Positions 36,701 through 49,100 of a DNA stretch of 64,000 bases are shown here, piece after piece. Source of the stretch: Porites lobata (lineage: Eukaryota > Cnidaria > Anthozoa > Scleractinia > Poritidae); contig CALNXK010000037.1 of assembly GCA_942486035.1 (NCBI GenBank), positions 1,504,501 through 1,568,500 on the forward strand. Direction: 5' to 3'. How positions within the stretch are numbered: position 1 is the stretch's first letter; the number at the start of each line of letters is the position of its first letter. A program made the position numbers and the translations under genes. The notes under the pieces were generated by a model. That model was not told where the DNA came from and made no database searches. It saw nothing but the letters and a program-made list of their open reading frames with translations.

Positions 36701-38195
36701 AGCTACGACAGTTTTGTTTGAGGTAAATATTTTTCCTATTTAACCGAATTTAAGAAACCATATCTAAGCCCTTAATGATTTAAGCTCTCAGAAATGTCAA
36801 GTTGGTGACTTGTATTTCACTGGCAAGTTGCTCAATATTATTATTAACATAAACGTTTTTAAATTTATGGATGCTGAGTGTGTTGAAATATTTTCGAACC
36901 AAGACTATGTGAGCGATTTTGTTAATTTTAATTCTCTAGGCAAAAGTTTCCGATAAAACGAGAGATTTTTAGCTGAAAAGGAGAATCCCGCTGAAATCGA
37001 TTCATGAACGCCTTATATAAAACACGCTAATTCATTGCCGCAAAGCAAATCCCGGATCAACAATGTTTCGATTTTGTGCTTTTTATCCACAATTGTGGAC
37101 CGAAGGAAAAGGTCGAGGCCTTTTAAACATCTTCCGGAGAACTATTGTGTTGAAATCGGCATATTTATCTGCTTTAACCAACGTGAAAAATATAAGTTAT
37201 ACAACACGTATAAAATGACTTAAAGAGGTGGAACCAAGAACATTTGTCCTTAAAGGTCGTATGAGCATGTGTATAACTTCAAACTTGGTCCTACTGGCCT
37301 AACGAAAAGATATTATTTCTTTAATTTGAATTAAAATAAGTCAACTTCATTTTTTTGTTATCATGGACGTCATGTGCATGCGCCGGTTTAAGCTGCATTG
37401 TCTCGTCAGTTTCGTCAGGGTGTTGTTGTTGATTACTATATTGGTAACTGGTTTTTTTCAAAGACCTTTCACGAGTCGGGTATTTTTTGAGGCACAAATC
37501 AAGTTCAGTTCTTTTTTCTTTGCCGGTCATCCGTATTAAACTTGTTCAGTACCAAAAATATGAAATTAAAACTACGCTGCCGATGTATACATCCAGCTGT
37601 GCCGGAGAGCTCATGATTTCATTCTTTGAAGAGGTAGATACCAACGTTGCCAACACAGTGGTACTACATCGAGTCGCAAGCCGCAAAGAAACATTGGCCT
37701 TTTTTTATTTTGTGCGTGATTTTCAAATGGGCTGGCTTTGCAGTTTTTAATTGCTACGCCCAGCGTTTATTTACGTAGAATGCGTATCATTTCGCTGGTA
37801 CCTGTTCATTAATCTAAAGCTTTTTCTGTCCCTTTCTGTGAGCAAAATTAAGTGCATTGTCGTCTTTATTGGACCTTGGTTGTTTACTCTTCGTGGACTT
37901 GAAGTTGGGTCGTCGTTGAATCGAAATGTGCACGCAATTGAAATTGAAAATAATCAAAATTATGCTGATAAATAACTCTCTACTTGACATTAGTTTAGAA
38001 GTACTTAGTTTTGATCAGCTTGAAAATGAAAACTGGGTTCAACTGTACGGAGTAATTTGCAATTTGCAACCCGTGCGGAAAATAATATATATGTGCGTTG
38101 TTAATGTTGGGCAAATGTTCAGTCGAATTCACACGGAGGAAGAAATTTATTTCTTAATGGGAATAATTTTATTCTTCAACTATTTTTGAAAAGTC

Positions 38196-38332
38196 TACCC
38201 TGGGTGCCAGAGACTTGTCTAGCGCGGTTTCCGGTTTCTGTCAAGTCTGTATAGTGACCCGCGGCTTCGGCCGTTCGGCCAACACCGAAAATTTCCACCG
38301 CACGCGAGAAAAACCTCTGGTACCCAGGGTAT
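38196..38332. mobile_element. 137-bp TIR element with 8-bp target duplication
   Basis: The ends are TACCCTGGGTGCCAGAG and the complement of ATACCCTGGGTACCAGAG. GAAAAGTC flanks both sides exactly (38188-38195, 38333-38340), which is the hAT duplication length. It is non-coding. Confidence 0.75.
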
Positions 38333-39101
38333 GAAAAGTCCGGCGCTACTCAAGCTGCTCCAAGCATTTGCGAAATTTTCAACTATGTTTTATTTAATGT
38401 TTAATAAACGAGCTTGAGGGCTTTATTACCCCGATAAAACCCGACCCGCGAGTTTATTGAAAGACTTCAAAATCATTCCTGGAAAGGCGCGGCTCAAGGG
38501 AGTTGATAACAATGACGCTTTTGTGAACATTGGAAATTAGCATTCGAAAAAAACATTACGTATGAAATTATTATGTAAGAAAATCAAAACCCAATCGTCA
38601 TTAGCAATTTTCCAGTCTGTTAACGACACTAACCGAAGAGGACATAGGGTCTTGTTCCACAGCTTTTCGGAAGTCTAAAAATGCCGAGAAAGAGAGGAAG
38701 TTAATTGAAAATGGTACCCCAAAGTCAACTACTTCACTGAAAAGAATTCGTTAAAAAGATTTTTCTGGAATGGCCGAATGGTAGGTAAACAAAAATCCAG
38801 TACTCGAGCCTTGCGCATTCACAACTCAGTGGCACGTCTTGAGTGCAATCCCTGAACACTGCTATAGCCAATGTTAGCGCTGTGTCACTGAACTTTTGGC
38901 TGCTTAAATTGGTGAAAGAACAAAGTTTAACTTTTTGGAATAGTAAATTTACTGCGTGTGTTATTTTGAAAGAACGTTAAATATTCACCCACCATTTGTT
39001 GTGTCAGTTGCTGGCTAAATGCTTGTTTCCATATCTAAAACCGCCCTTGGGAACCTTGTGATGCCTGCACAAAGTAATTTCATATATATGAGTGAGTCCT
39101 G

Positions 39102-39257
39102 ACTATAGTGATTAGGGTTAAGCACTAACAGTACTGATAAGGGTTAAGCACTGAAAATACCGGTTAGGGTTAAGCACTGACCATACTGATTAGGGTTAAG
39201 CACTTAGAATAGTGATTAGCTTTAATTTTTTAGCTTCTATTTAGGGTTAGGGTTTTC
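39102..39257. repeat. 26-bp minisatellite containing telomere-like TTAGGG
   Basis: About five head-to-tail units of 26 bp share the core GATTAGGGTTAAGCACT, then the sequence passes into TTTAGGGTTAGGGTTTT. The hexamer matches the animal telomere repeat. Units are imperfect. Confidence 0.7.
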
Positions 39258-39294
39258 GCTATAGTACTAAATCAAACCAAGCTCCTGCAGCTAA

Positions 39295-39366
39295 TCCTCG
39301 GTGGTTGTAGTGGTTAGGATGGAAGACTGCAGACCCGGCACTCCGTGATCGAATTCTGCGCGTGAT
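39295..39366 (+). repeat. tRNA-like fragment, probably SINE-derived
   Basis: TGGTTGTAGTGGTTAGGAT resembles the D-arm and A-box of tRNA-Asp/Glu types, and GTGATCGAATTC about 40 bp later is a weak B-box. The arms do not pair well and no clean acceptor stem is seen, so a working tRNA is not supported. Confidence 0.35.
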
Positions 39367-40114
39367 TATGAATTTTTTTCCCTTTATAATTGAAGAGACT
39401 TGCACTTTGACAACATTTGTTGAGCGGAAACTAAGTCTCTGAGTCAAGAAACTTAGAAATTTCATGTAAGTGTAAGTAAAAAGGGAGAGGGCGGATTGAG
39501 ATATGGAAACAAAGGCTTACCCTGTTGCTGTGCTGAAATAAAATGTAATCCTTGTTAGTATTTTTTATATAAAGAATACTAATGAGGATGAAATTTTTAA
39601 ATAAAGAATATCAATGAAGCAAAATGCAATCAGCCCCGCACTCGCCTGAGACTGAAATCAAATGCCGCCCCCAGGCTTTTTAGATTGACAGTGTTTTACC
39701 GGGGTTTAAAACACGAGCTCGTGACGGATTTTAGCGGACGTGAAGTAAATGGCAACATAGGTAACATAGGTCAGTGATCGGTTTTGCTTGAGGAAAGTGA
39801 AAAACAGATATATGAGATTCTGTAGTGTGGTTATGATAAATACTTGCATAATTTAATTCGACAATAGTAACTAGACTCTACAACATTAATTTTTAAACCT
39901 TTTTCGTTTAAATATTTGACCTCTATGGATTGACACTTATGTTATTCTCCGACATAATTTTAGGTCAGTTGACTTGTAGAAAATGGGGACAGGACAAGTG
40001 AACTGACCTCTTCCGTGCAGTTTTTCTGGGTTTAAATTAAGACCGCGAGTTATCCATTCCATAATTTCAATGTATAAAATTTTGTTTTTATAAAATTGTT
40101 GAATGTTTGCATAG

Positions 40115-43100
40115 TTCCCTCGTTGCCACCAGAGACTAGTCCCAGCATGCACCTTACTAACGGGAGAGCTTCCGCTGACCGCGAGTCATTCATACCGCCC
40201 AACACTACGGAGAATGGAATGGTTGAGGCCTTTGAAGATCCCTGGGTAAAAAGGGAAGATATCGATTATGACAAGCGCGGACGTGGATATGTCAGGCATG
40301 CAGGTACCTCCTCTCATTTTGTTCGGTCGTTTACTTTAGGAAACAGCAGTTTTGACGTGAACAAAGAAATTACTGTTGAGGGAAAGTGAATGATATTTTA
40401 TGTTGCTGGAGGCGCGAGGTAGGGGTTTATAGGCCAACTCTTTGTGAAGTGAAATGAGCGCGGTGGGCTATAAGTATTAGCAATGCCTCGTTAATTGAAA
40501 GGGAAAAATGGGCGGTGAAGTCAACACTAGCCTGCGAGCAAGCTCTCCGGGGAAAGCTTGCTAGTCTTTTTCTTCTTATTGAGGGAGCCTGGATAATTGC
40601 ACGTGGTTTTTGATTTCTTCTTAGTCTAAAGTAAATGTTTTCCCACCCCACAGAAAGAGGGCGAAACTTTACCTAATCCAAAAAAGAGCATAAGTTATCA
40701 TAATCTTTTACATAGTCACCAAAAAATCCTAGAGTAAGCCTAGCTTTATGTTGAGTCTATCCCAATATACGTAAACAGTAGCTGCCTCCGTTTGATAATG
40801 GGCTCTTTCTGCCCTCTTGTAAGAAGAAATAAAAATAAGTGATGCTGTATAAAAAAAGGCCGCTTGTCTTTCCTCCTTTGTCATTTTTTCCTTTCTTTTC
40901 CCCGCGCAAACTGAATGTCAGAATTGTCCATGACCGATAAGAGATGACGTCACGAGCGGTATAGACTTCAAAACAGTCCTTATTTTTGCGTATTCAAATA
41001 CATGGGAACAGTCAAACAAAAGCTCTGGAGCGAGGCTGAAAACGGAGAGCGAGACTGGGGAGAGACGTCCTACGGGCGTGTGGGGCTCGCGCGCTTCGCG
41101 CGTGTTAGACTCTGACCCCACACCAAAGTGATTTTGAGAAAAAACCGACTGTTTTGCAGTTTACGAGCAGTACAAAGGAGGTTTAGGGGGGAATGGGTCT
41201 ATTACTACTTCGTGTCAACTCAAATTTTGTTAAACTTTATTTTAAGATGCCCGACAATTCTACTCTGAACAAGAAAACCAAGAACTACTCTCCGATACCA
41301 AAGATCACAGTTTTGATGAACCCGCAGTGGGGTACAAAAGCTACAAGCGGCGTTTCTATATTGTGCTGCTGTTTTCACTGATCAGTTTCAGTCAATACTG
41401 CGCATGGAATACTTTTGGACCCATTGCTACAACGGCTAAAATGGTGTTCGGCTGGACCAACACTCAGGTCGCGATCCTTGCCAGTATGGATCCCATCACG
41501 TATTTGTGTTCGATGCTTTTCTTCTCCTGGATGATGGATGAGAAAGGTATCTGTTTTCAAACTATTATAGTATCTGTCAGTTAGTACGCGCGTTGTTACT
41601 AGTTAATTTTGCGGGCCGTAGAAATTTCTACCGTACAGCCCGCAAAATTTGAAAGTTAGCCTTTTCCTTGCGTCTGATAAACCTCAGATATATAATGGTT
41701 ATCTTACTAATTTCGACGCTTGAACTTTGTTAGCAAGAGATATCTAACCATTTATCTCCTAATAGTGGTCAAGGAAAAATTTTACCTAAGAATGCATAGT
41801 TCTCTTTGTAGGATCCTTGGAAATAACTGGGCTGTGCAAAAAGTTTAACCAAAGAAGATTCCGTTTTGAATGGCAACACCATAGGATTTTGTCTACAGAT
41901 TTAATAGTTTAAAGCGATAGCAACCAGTTTATTTTTTGTGCTTTATCTTATTTGAAATTAACCTTTTACCAGCAGTTTTCTTCGTTGGTTTCAGAAGCCT
42001 CAGATAATATCTGCTTTACTCCATATTCCTGAAACGCACAAAATTCCCTTATTGTAACCTTGTGGCAGGCGCCGAAAGGAGAGGGGAAGGGAGAGAAATT
42101 AGGAGAGGGTGATTGGGGAGAGAGCTGTGTCTCCTCCTCCCCTCCCCTCCCCTTTTTTTGGGCTCGGCACTCAGGCTATCTGTAGTGGAAGTTATGAAAT
42201 CCGCTCTCATAAATGGCGTTCTTCTCAATGACAGGACTTAGATTGAGCGTTCTTGTTTCCTGTGTATTCATGTTTCTTGGAACTGGACTCAGATGTGTGA
42301 CGTCAAATTCATCATTTGCCATCTGGTAAGTGAACTGCTTTAGGCCATTTCAACCCTTGGAACCGAAGCCATTTCGCATTCACTGACGTGCTGGCCAGCC
42401 ACCTGTTAAGAACGCAGTAGTAGACCAGACACTCCGCTCGGTAGACCTTCAGTAGAACGATGTCCTGTTTGATTCAACAATAAAGGGAACAAATTAGTTT
42501 TATGAAGAAAAGGACAACTCTGTAAAACTTTCCAGTGCCAAGTCCTTTTTTTTGGAGGACGTGAGTTCACGACGACAAATTTTCTTCTCTTTCTTGAACT
42601 TGGTTTCTGTCCATAGCTTAAGAATTCAGAAGCGGGAAAATCCACCTATATTTGACAAATTGAACGTGGAAAAATAACACGACAACGTTTGAACGAACGG
42701 AAATTTCTTTTTTAGCGTATTTTTACTGCCGCCGTCTACGGTCTTCATGGTTCCCTTAGCTCCCTGGTTCTAGGTTCTACCCCCACTTTCCTCCCCCTCG
42801 CCCCACTGAACTCTTGTTCAGTATCGATGCAATCTCGAGTATACTCTAGATGACGATTTTCATTTGAGTAAGTATTTTGCAATTTTCATATCGCCTTAAA
42901 ATTAAAGTAAAACCCAATATACTAGTTTGGAAAAATAGAAAAACACCAAAGAGGTAATAGTATACGTCAACGTTTTAGGATGGTTGAGTGTGAAGGGCAT
43001 TAAAAATGGACAATTATCAATTAGAAACTTGATAAATGTAGGCCAAATTTTCCAATGCTCAGAAACCTTGCGTAACTCCTGTAACAAACGTATCACATGA

Positions 43101-46100
43101 ATTCCCTCTGTACTACGCAGGTCCATGGGAGCGGGTCAGCTACTGAATGGTTTGGCGGGTCCTGTTACCCAAGCTGCGCCCACGTTGGTCTCAGCAACTT
43201 GGTTTCCACCTGAACAGCGGACAACCTCCACAGCTGTAGCGGCTCTGTGCGGTTCACTAGGTGTAGCTATGTCGTTTGTAATTGGTCCGTTGGTTGTAAA
43301 GGATATCAAATGTGAATTGGATACAATCACGCCCAGCAGGGGAAACCTCTCTTCTAATGTCAGGTCAGCATTGATAATTATCGGAGAGATTGTAAAATAA
43401 TTCGAAGTGAACAGCTTCCCAGCGAATACTTTACTCTGCAGCCCTTATTTAAATGAAAACGGCAGTCCGAAACGTTTTCCAAATGCCTAAAGTTTACACC
43501 ACCTTATAATTCTCATTAAAAGACAACACCGCAGGAAAAACTGCTCCCTACCTTTGGACAAAATACCCAAAATTAAGTAGCTTGCAGGCAAGCTAGCATC
43601 TCCTCTCGCATGCATGCTGCTCGGGCGTGATTCATCGCGATTGCCTGCTCGCAGGCTAACCCCCAAGATAAGTATTTAAAACCAGCCGCAAGTTGCACAC
43701 TTGTTAAAGATCAGTACCGCAGAAAGTTGGCCTTAAATGTTTACAATTTAGGATTTCGTCGTGCTTACCGGTTTTACCAAAGATGCCTTTTAACTTCAGA
43801 AATTTTTCTTTTATTTTTCTCAGTGACACTCTAGACTTGTACCTCGACGGAACTCTTCCATATTCAGGTAAGGCTGCTGTTACCGTTTTTATTTCACCAA
43901 AATTTAGTTTATACTAGCTTTTTAAAAAAAATCAGTCTGGCAGTCTACGGAAACATTTAACGTAGTTGTTCTTTAGAAACTTTGGTAGCAAAAATTATGG
44001 ACTTTCAGTTGGAAACGCATCGAACCGAAAGCGGACTCGTACCCTTAGTCCCGAGCGTGTCCGCTTACGAGTAGCCCGTTAGACTACTCTGTTGTATGTT
44101 TTGCTTAGCTTTTTTGAGCTTGACCCTGCACAACGTTCAATAACATCCCTATCATCACAGGGCTCGAAATAACGGCAGGTCAACGGATGATGCCCGGACT
44201 GATTGAGGAGTTGACCGGTCAACCTTTCGTCTTGCCGGTCATGTTGACCGGTCACATCGATCGTATTGAAAATGAAATAAATTAAAATGTCCATGCTGTT
44301 CAGTTTTTACCTGTATGTAGCGAGTTGCTTTGTATTGCGGAACTTTGATATGAAATCCTGAGTGAAATGCAACTAGAACCGTGGTTTACAATTTGCGCAT
44401 TGAAACCAGGCATCGGGGTTCACGTCGGTCGTCGTGTCCGGAGACTCTCCGGAAATTATTTCGACCCCTGTATCAGTTTGAATTAACTGACGGCTTTAAA
44501 CGTTGTATTGATTTAGTCAGTCACAATTTGTGAACAAAAAAGAATTGTATACTGTCAGGGAGCTTTGAAAGTAAACTACAGTAGCGTTGTTTTTATCTCC
44601 GGCGAGGTTTGCCGGTTTTCTTAACCAGTCTCCTCTACTCTAATTCACTAAATATATGATTTTTTTTTTCTATTATACTTTAGATTCCATTTACAGAGAT
44701 GCAGCCCATTACTGGCCTTTAGACAATCTGAACATCACTATAAAAGATGTTTCGCTGAGTAAGAGAGACAAAACGTCGGCAAGCAATATATCAGGGGAAT
44801 ATTGGGGTGTTAAAGTCACCAAAGGACTGAGAGATTTAAAGTCAAACAGGGAAGGGCTTGTATTCAATGAGTGCGTGACGTCGCAAGGTGTAGTCAATCA
44901 AAGCATAGAAACTGACGGCAAAGGAGCGTGGGTAAATTTTGGTAGCTTTGTCAACACATGTGTGAGTGAGCCTTCGCTTTGCCCGTTGGGATTTACATTC
45001 GCTCTGTGGATCAAATATGCAATACTGGACAACAACGGGCTGCAGTATTTTATAGGGACTAGCGGTACAAAAGAAGGCCTTAAGGGGTTCTTGATTTATC
45101 AAGACTTTCCTTACGATAAAGAGGACCACTTAGCTATTAAAGTAGAGAACGGCACAATGCTGTGGAAACGAAGCTTTCCTGTGCCGCGTGACAGTTGGAC
45201 GCACGTTACGTTCACGTGGGATGAACGTGATGGTCTCGTGATATACTCAAATGGGTCCAGTGCGGGGGCGGACCAAAAGGGTAAAAAAACAAAACCCGAG
45301 GAAGTGTATAATACTTCTTTTACGTTCGGAAGACCCAACAATGAGCTGATATTCTCTAAAGCTGCGTACGATGAGATAGCAGTGTGGAATAGAAAACTTC
45401 ATCCCAAAGAAGTTGAAGCGGTGTATAAGCGGACTGCGGGATTAGGACAAGGGCCTGATTTAGAAAAAGGTAGGAGAAATGTTGTTAATTCTTACATTTT
45501 GTTTTACCGTACTTCCTTCTCATCCCCGCATGGTTCTTTCGTATTACTTAGTAAACCTGCTGATGAATTTAATAGTGCCCTTCAGTAGCAATGTATAAAA
45601 CAAGTAAAATAATAACCTAAGTATTAAGTTTGAATAAGAACTTACCCTATTGTCAAAAAGGTTGAAAAGTCCAAGCTTTAGCGGATCAACGGCATCATTA
45701 GGGATATGGCCTGTTCCAGGCTCTCAGATAGTGGGAAAGACGCGAAAGTGAAAGGCGCGCGAAAGGTTGGCGGGGCGGGAAAAAGGAATCCTCTCCCCAG
45801 TTTCCTCCCGTTTTATTTTCGTGTTCGCGCTATCTCAGTTTAGAGGACCCGACTATTTCGGAGCCTGGGAGAAGCCAGAAGGGATAAGAAAAGTCAGATT
45901 CCGCGTAAAGCTACTCGGGAATCTTCCCATAAGTAGATTTCTTCTGGCAGCCATGAATTTAGCCCCCCACAAAGGCGTTTTTTTTTCTTGACCCCATTGT
46001 ATTCTATTTCAGAAAAAGAAAGACTTATCAATGAAGGCAAACAGGAGATAATGACTTTACTTTATGCTGGTACGTATCCCACTTTAGCTAAAGGACACAA

Positions 46101-49100
46101 AATATCTTGTTTTTGATTGAGTCAAAATAGGACAAAACTTTTGATCGAACAAACACGCTCAGAAAAGAAATTTGTCTCTCTATGTTAACTTCCTTGGTTG
46201 ATCGGTTCGAAAGTAACAAGTCCATTTCCAAAAAATATTATTTCAGCAACTTTTTTCTTCTCCTGCTGTGGTCGTTTTGGTAAGGGACTGTCTAAATTAA
46301 ACTGCAAAACAGGAGGGTTGAGGCTGACGCCTCCCGCGAAAATCTCTCGCCGTCACCGCCTATTTCCCTCTCGTTGCCATTTTTAACGGTTGATGCCACC
46401 ATTGCTAATCAAGCCTTTTGTTATGATTGATGTAATGTATTCCCTGGATTAAGTTACCTTAAGAAATTGTTCCGGCACCTCGCCCCTTGGAAAACCGATT
46501 TCCTGAGAAAAAAAGCGACAGTTCTTTGCAGTCTAGAGCGTCATGAATATTACAAACAAATTTAAACGGTCTAGGAAAGATATCGTTCCATTTTGGCTTG
46601 TCAAGCCGCTTGTCGGTCGATCTCACATAATAAAGGAGGTTCTCTATTGGATGTTTAGGACGGTTGTTTTTGTTGATTGGCTAATATTCGGACAGCAGTT
46701 TTCGTAACAGCTTAATAGACCTAATGTACTCATTTTCTGTTTTTATAGAATTCGGTATTGTAACCTTCCTGCTGTTGTTAGTTGTGGTGTATTTTCCAAA
46801 CAAGCCTCCCTTACCTCCAAGTAAATCAGCAAAGAGGAAAAGAGAGGACTTCTTCGCTGGCGCCAAACAAATATTCAAGTAAGACATATTAGCGACTATA
46901 TTTTTTGTGTGTGCTGTACTGTGCATTTGGCGAAATAACCTTAATGGTTTATCTTACTAGCCCAGCTAAGAGCGAAATGCTATTTAATCCTCTTCAATTT
47001 GCTGTCGAGTCTTGAAAATTGCATAAATTACATTTTCAGTTTGTGAGGCTATAGGCACGGTAAGACGGGCAAAAGAAAAACCTGCAACTTGTTTTGTGGC
47101 TTTGCTGCGAAACGAGTTGAATAGCGATGTTGCGCTTTTTACCACTCAAAAAAAACACCTTGCAACCTTATTTGTTGCAAGACTGGTTGAAACGTGGGTG
47201 GTAAAATTAACATTAACGAGACATTCATATAGGGTTAGCCTCGACGTAAAGTAAAATATTCAGAAATTCCGGCAAGTAAGTGTTTGAAATTTGAATATAC
47301 ACAATAAACAGAGTAATAAACGGGTATTTTTCTCGTTGGAATTTGTGAATATACTACTTCAGACGGAGGTTAAGGCTGTAAAAAATGCGTCTTCAGTTCC
47401 TTTATTCAGCAGTGATAGCGAACTCGAAACTGGACTATTGACAGGTCTGCTACGTATGCATGGCACAGCACACAATCAAAAAATGGTATCTCTGTGTATA
47501 TCAATTCTACCTTTCCGTACACACATAATAACGTTCTTTTTTAAATTACCCTTTTTTGATTGATACACAGGAATAAACAATTTTGGACTCTTGGTTTAGT
47601 ATACGGTGTTACGACTGGTAAGTTTGTTACTTCCTAATTCCTTCTTTGTTAATCGCATTACGTATGATTGTTAAATTTTTTACACAGTAGCTTTATCAGC
47701 GACGTACATGTTTGACATTAGAGAGTCAACCCTTATTTTTTTGTGTCCAGAACCGGATGAATTACATCTTTTTGGGGTCTGAATTTTTGGGTATCCGTGA
47801 AAACGTTTCTTCCAACCAAAACAAGCAACATTGCTCCAAAACCCAACTAGTGGTAAAATTAAATGGAATGGTGAAACAAGCCGTAAAAAAAAAACCTTTG
47901 AACATTTCCCTCTCACATCCTCATTGGCTCTTTACGTTGGTTCTTCCCGTTTTTCTCCATCTTGAATGAGTGAAAATAATAATAATCGTCATTAGTAAGT
48001 TAAAAGAAGCGCTCATTTGTCTGCTTATGTCCAGAGATCCAAGCAAGTCGGAAATTATGTACCTCATATTAGACACAATTATTTGCAATTTACTTATGAC
48101 CGACTTCATGTTTGGCAAAATCGGGTAACGTAAAACTTTTCATGAGACAAACTAAACTTAGTGAGTTAAGTTCATGAAAAATCCCAACACGTTCTTTCGT
48201 CTTCACACAGATAGAAAGTCTGAAGATCGTCTCTGGGACAAAAACGTCTATCTTCACATACGCCACTTCCACATTTCCCATAATGCACCTTATTTGCCCA
48301 CCAAAATTTTGCATAACCTTTGTTTTTCATTTCTCCTGGGTATTACAGCCGTCCAAGAAAAATTGAAAACAATGCTTGTTCAGAATTTTGGAGGGCAAAT
48401 AAGGTGCATTATGGGAAATGTAGAAGTGGCGTACGCGACGAATTAAACGAATAAATTAAAAATTTATGGTAATATCTATTTAGCCTCGTGCGGGAGAAAA
48501 TTTATTACTGATCTGATTCGGTTAATTGGTTCGACGCGTCCTAAGTCCGACGTCTGACCCAACAGACGATCTTAACTCAGTAAGTAAGGTCGACCCAAAT
48601 TCGATGCTTGGCCTAGGCCTTGCTAACGTTTAGTTGAGGATTAGATTTATAGGGCACTTCGCGCATGATGTCTATGATAAACAGCATGAATCTCGTAAGC
48701 CTTCAATCCTGGACGTGTGAGCACAGCACATTTGATTGTCTATTTTGCTTTTTCATCTTTTCTTGTTAAAGGTGTTTACAGTGGTTGGGGCGCGTCTTTA
48801 GCGGTCAATTTAGAGACATTTTCAATCCGTCAGGTAAGTTAATACTATAGTTTCTTCTTCGCACACAAAATGAAGGTGTTTTTTCCCATACAAAGGCTTC
48901 TAACTTTACCGAGTTTGTCACACTTCGATTCATGCCCGTCGACAAGAAGAAGAAGATATCGCCTTGGATTCAGGCACGCCTAGCACTAAAAATGCACCGT
49001 TAGTTTATGTTTATGATTTAGTTTGTTTTGCTTTCCGTAATTTGGTCGTATTAAGTTTCAGTGGATAATCTTATACAGCGAAATATAGCGAGGAAATGTT

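Larger units (their letters stand above)
31930..40110. other. Long region without a supported gene
   Basis: If exon A belongs to the transporter gene this is its first intron; otherwise it is intergenic. It holds the repeats at 32541, 33593, 38196 and 39102 and the tRNA-like fragment at 39295, each listed separately. The remaining open frames (60-90 codons) lack splice context and recognisable motifs. Confidence 0.45.
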
